From the NCBI GenBank assembly GCA_020026035.1, contig JAHHRC010000034.1, forward strand, positions 1 to 13,441: a stretch of 13,441 bases of DNA, given 5' to 3'. Shown here one piece after another: positions 12,130 to 13,441 of the stretch. Numbering within the stretch: the stretch's first letter is position 1; every line of letters starts with the position of its first letter. The notes under the pieces are model-generated. The model did not search any database. It was given only the letters and a program-made list of their open reading frames with translations, and was not told where the DNA came from. The stretch is from Erysipelotrichaceae bacterium. Lineage in GTDB: Bacteria; Bacillota_I; Bacilli_A; Erysipelotrichales; Erysipelotrichaceae. A program made the translations under genes and the position numbers.

Positions 12130-13403
12130 TGGCTAAAGTAGTAAAAAATTTATCGGTGGATTTCTTAGGAGTTCATTTTCCAAATCCATTCTGTCTATCT
12201 TCTTCTCCGGTAGGAAATTGTTATGAAATGTGTGCGAAGGCGTACGATGTTGGTTGGGGTGGTGTAGTGTTTAAGACCATTGGGCCTACATCGTTTAAGG
12301 TAGATGAAGTATCGCCTCGTTTTGATCAGCTTCCGAAAGAAGCGAAGCCATTTATTGGTTTCAAGAATATGGAACAAATTGCAGAACATAGCTTAGAAGA
12401 AAACTTAAGAGACTTAAGACGTTTGAAGGAAGAGTATCCAGATCGTGTTTTGATTGCCTCGATTATGGGAACTTGTGAAAAGGACTGGGAGGAATTGGCT
12501 GCACTTGTGACTGAAGCTGGTGCAGATATGATTGAGTGTAACTTCTCTTGTCCACAGATGACGAGTCATGCAATGGGAAGTGATGTTGGTACAAACCCTG
12601 AATTGTGTGCGAAGTATTGTGCGGCTTGTAAGCGCGCTAGTAGTTTGCCACTGCTTGCGAAGATGACTCCAAACATTACGGATATGGTTCCTTGTGCGAA
12701 GGCTTGTATGGAAGCTGGAGCGGATGGAATTGCGACAATTAATACCGTGAAGTCAATTACCGATATTGATTTAGATACGAAGACGGCATTGCCGATTGTG
12801 AATGGGAAGTCTTCGATTTCTGGGTATTCTGGTAAGGCAGTGAAGCCAATTGCGTTGCGCTTTATTCAGCAGTTAAGAACGGGTATTGAAGATCTACCAA
12901 TTAGTGGTATTGGTGGTATTGAAACGTGGGAAGATGCGGCTGAGTTTATTCTTTGTGGTGCAACGACGTTGCAGGTAACGACTTCGATTATGCAATATGG
13001 CTATCGCGTTGTAGAAGATATGAAGGATGGCTTAATGCATTACATGCAGGAACAAGGTGTGGATTCCTTGATGGACTTAGTTGGTGTTGCCAATAAGAAT
13101 ATTATTCCTGCCGAAGAGTTGGATCGTGATTACATTGTGTATCCACATATTGATGAAGAGAAGTGTATTGGTTGTGGTAGATGCTATGTAAGTTGCTTTG
13201 ACGGTGCACACCAAGCGATTTCATTTGATTCTGATACGCGTAAGCCTTCGGTTGATACGAAGAAGTGTGTTGGTTGTCACTTGTGTGCCCTCGTATGTCC
13301 AGTACATGCGATTACCAAGGGTGATGTGGTTCTTAAGGAAGGTCGTAGTGGTAAGATTGAAGATAAGAAACCATTCTCTCGTGGTTGGGTTGAAACGATG
13401 TAA
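12129..13403 (+). CDS. preA: NAD-dependent dihydropyrimidine dehydrogenase, PreA catalytic subunit
   Basis: A 424-residue protein joining a dihydroorotate-dehydrogenase-like FMN TIM barrel to a C-terminal two-cluster ferredoxin domain. The active-site segment is NFSCPQM (138-144) with catalytic Cys141, and the pyrimidine/FMN-binding segments NTVKSITDIDL (205-215), GKSSISGYSGKAVKP (226-240) and SGIGGIETWEDAAEF (259-273) are preserved nearly as in E. coli PreA. The [4Fe-4S] ligands are C346, C349, C352, C356 and C380, C383, C386, C390. Electrons pass from NADH through PreT to these clusters and the FMN. The start ATG shares its A with the preT stop (TAATG) and has AAGGAGGG (12113-12120) eight bases upstream, inside preT, so the two are translationally coupled. 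Length is slightly above the E. coli protein because of a basic tail. No dihydropyrimidinase or beta-ureidopropionase gene is in the window. Confidence 0.95.
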   Translation: MAKVVKNLSVDFLGVHFPNPFCLSSSPVGNCYEMCAKAYDVGWGGVVFKTIGPTSFKVDEVSPRFDQLPKEAKPFIGFKNMEQIAEHSLEENLRDLRRLKEEYPDRVLIASIMGTCEKDWEELAALVTEAGADMIECNFSCPQMTSHAMGSDVGTNPELCAKYCAACKRASSLPLLAKMTPNITDMVPCAKACMEAGADGIATINTVKSITDIDLDTKTALPIVNGKSSISGYSGKAVKPIALRFIQQLRTGIEDLPISGIGGIETWEDAAEFILCGATTLQVTTSIMQYGYRVVEDMKDGLMHYMQEQGVDSLMDLVGVANKNIIPAEELDRDYIVYPHIDEEKCIGCGRCYVSCFDGAHQAISFDSDTRKPSVDTKKCVGCHLCALVCPVHAITKGDVVLKEGRSGKIEDKKPFSRGWVETM

Positions 13404-13409
13404 GTGTTT

Positions 13410-13438
13410 AGCTCGTTGTTTAGACAACGGGCTTTTTT
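13410..13438 (+). terminator. Rho-independent terminator of preTA
   Basis: A 10-bp stem (AGCTCGTTGT with ACAACGGGCT, one G-T wobble) with a TTAG loop, followed by six T residues (13433-13438), seven bases after the preA stop. It closes the operon. Confidence 0.92.
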
Positions 13439-13441
13439 ATG

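Overview
The window looks like chromosomal DNA of a low-GC Gram-positive (Firmicutes) bacterium. The evidence is strong AGGAGG-type Shine-Dalgarno sites, many hairpin-plus-T-run terminators, sigma-A-type promoters, a sortase-type surface adhesin with Cna-B-like domains, and a TGS-uridine-kinase fusion typical of Firmicutes. The mix of genes would suit an anaerobic gut or oral member of the Erysipelotrichales, but that is a guess from gene content; I see no 16S or other marker. The plus strand is strikingly rich in G and T, even inside minus-strand genes and in spacers, so it is probably the leading strand of replication.

Layout. Positions 1-1647 (minus strand) hold the start of a pyridoxal/pyridoxamine kinase gene, which runs off the left edge, and a MATE-family multidrug/cation efflux transporter. 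The two are separated by a terminator and a perfect inverted repeat. Positions 1791-3458 (plus) encode a TGS/ThrRS-like nucleoside kinase. Positions 3605-4960 (plus) encode an AAA15-type (COG1106) ATPase whose Walker A is intact but whose other ATPase motifs have drifted. It converges on a minus-strand VanZ-family membrane protein (4957-5457); the two stop codons overlap inside a shared bidirectional terminator. Positions 5735-7006 encode a processive GT2 membrane glycosyltransferase behind a near-consensus promoter. Positions 7367-10519 encode a 1050-residue secreted adhesin with two N-terminal MSCRAMM-like domains, SpaA and Cna-B folds, a proline-rich 9-residue repeat stalk and an unusual MPSTAD sorting signal; a (TA)12 microsatellite lies upstream. 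Positions 10906-13403 hold preT and preA, the two subunits of an NAD-dependent dihydropyrimidine dehydrogenase, which overlap by one base behind a consensus promoter.

How the genes relate. Apart from preTA, nearly every gene is its own transcription unit with its own terminator, so this is mostly a row of independent housekeeping, metabolic and envelope genes rather than one system. The glycosyltransferase and the adhesin both concern the cell surface, and the nucleoside kinase and preTA both concern pyrimidines, but neither pair is co-transcribed. I see no RNA genes, CRISPR arrays, insertion sequences or phage genes. The items most worth a second look are the motif-degenerate orphan AAA15 ATPase, the possibly slippage-prone (TA)12 tract before the adhesin, the adhesin's split module architecture and sorting signal, and unexplained palindromes in two spacers. 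I did not find a convincing new multi-gene system.
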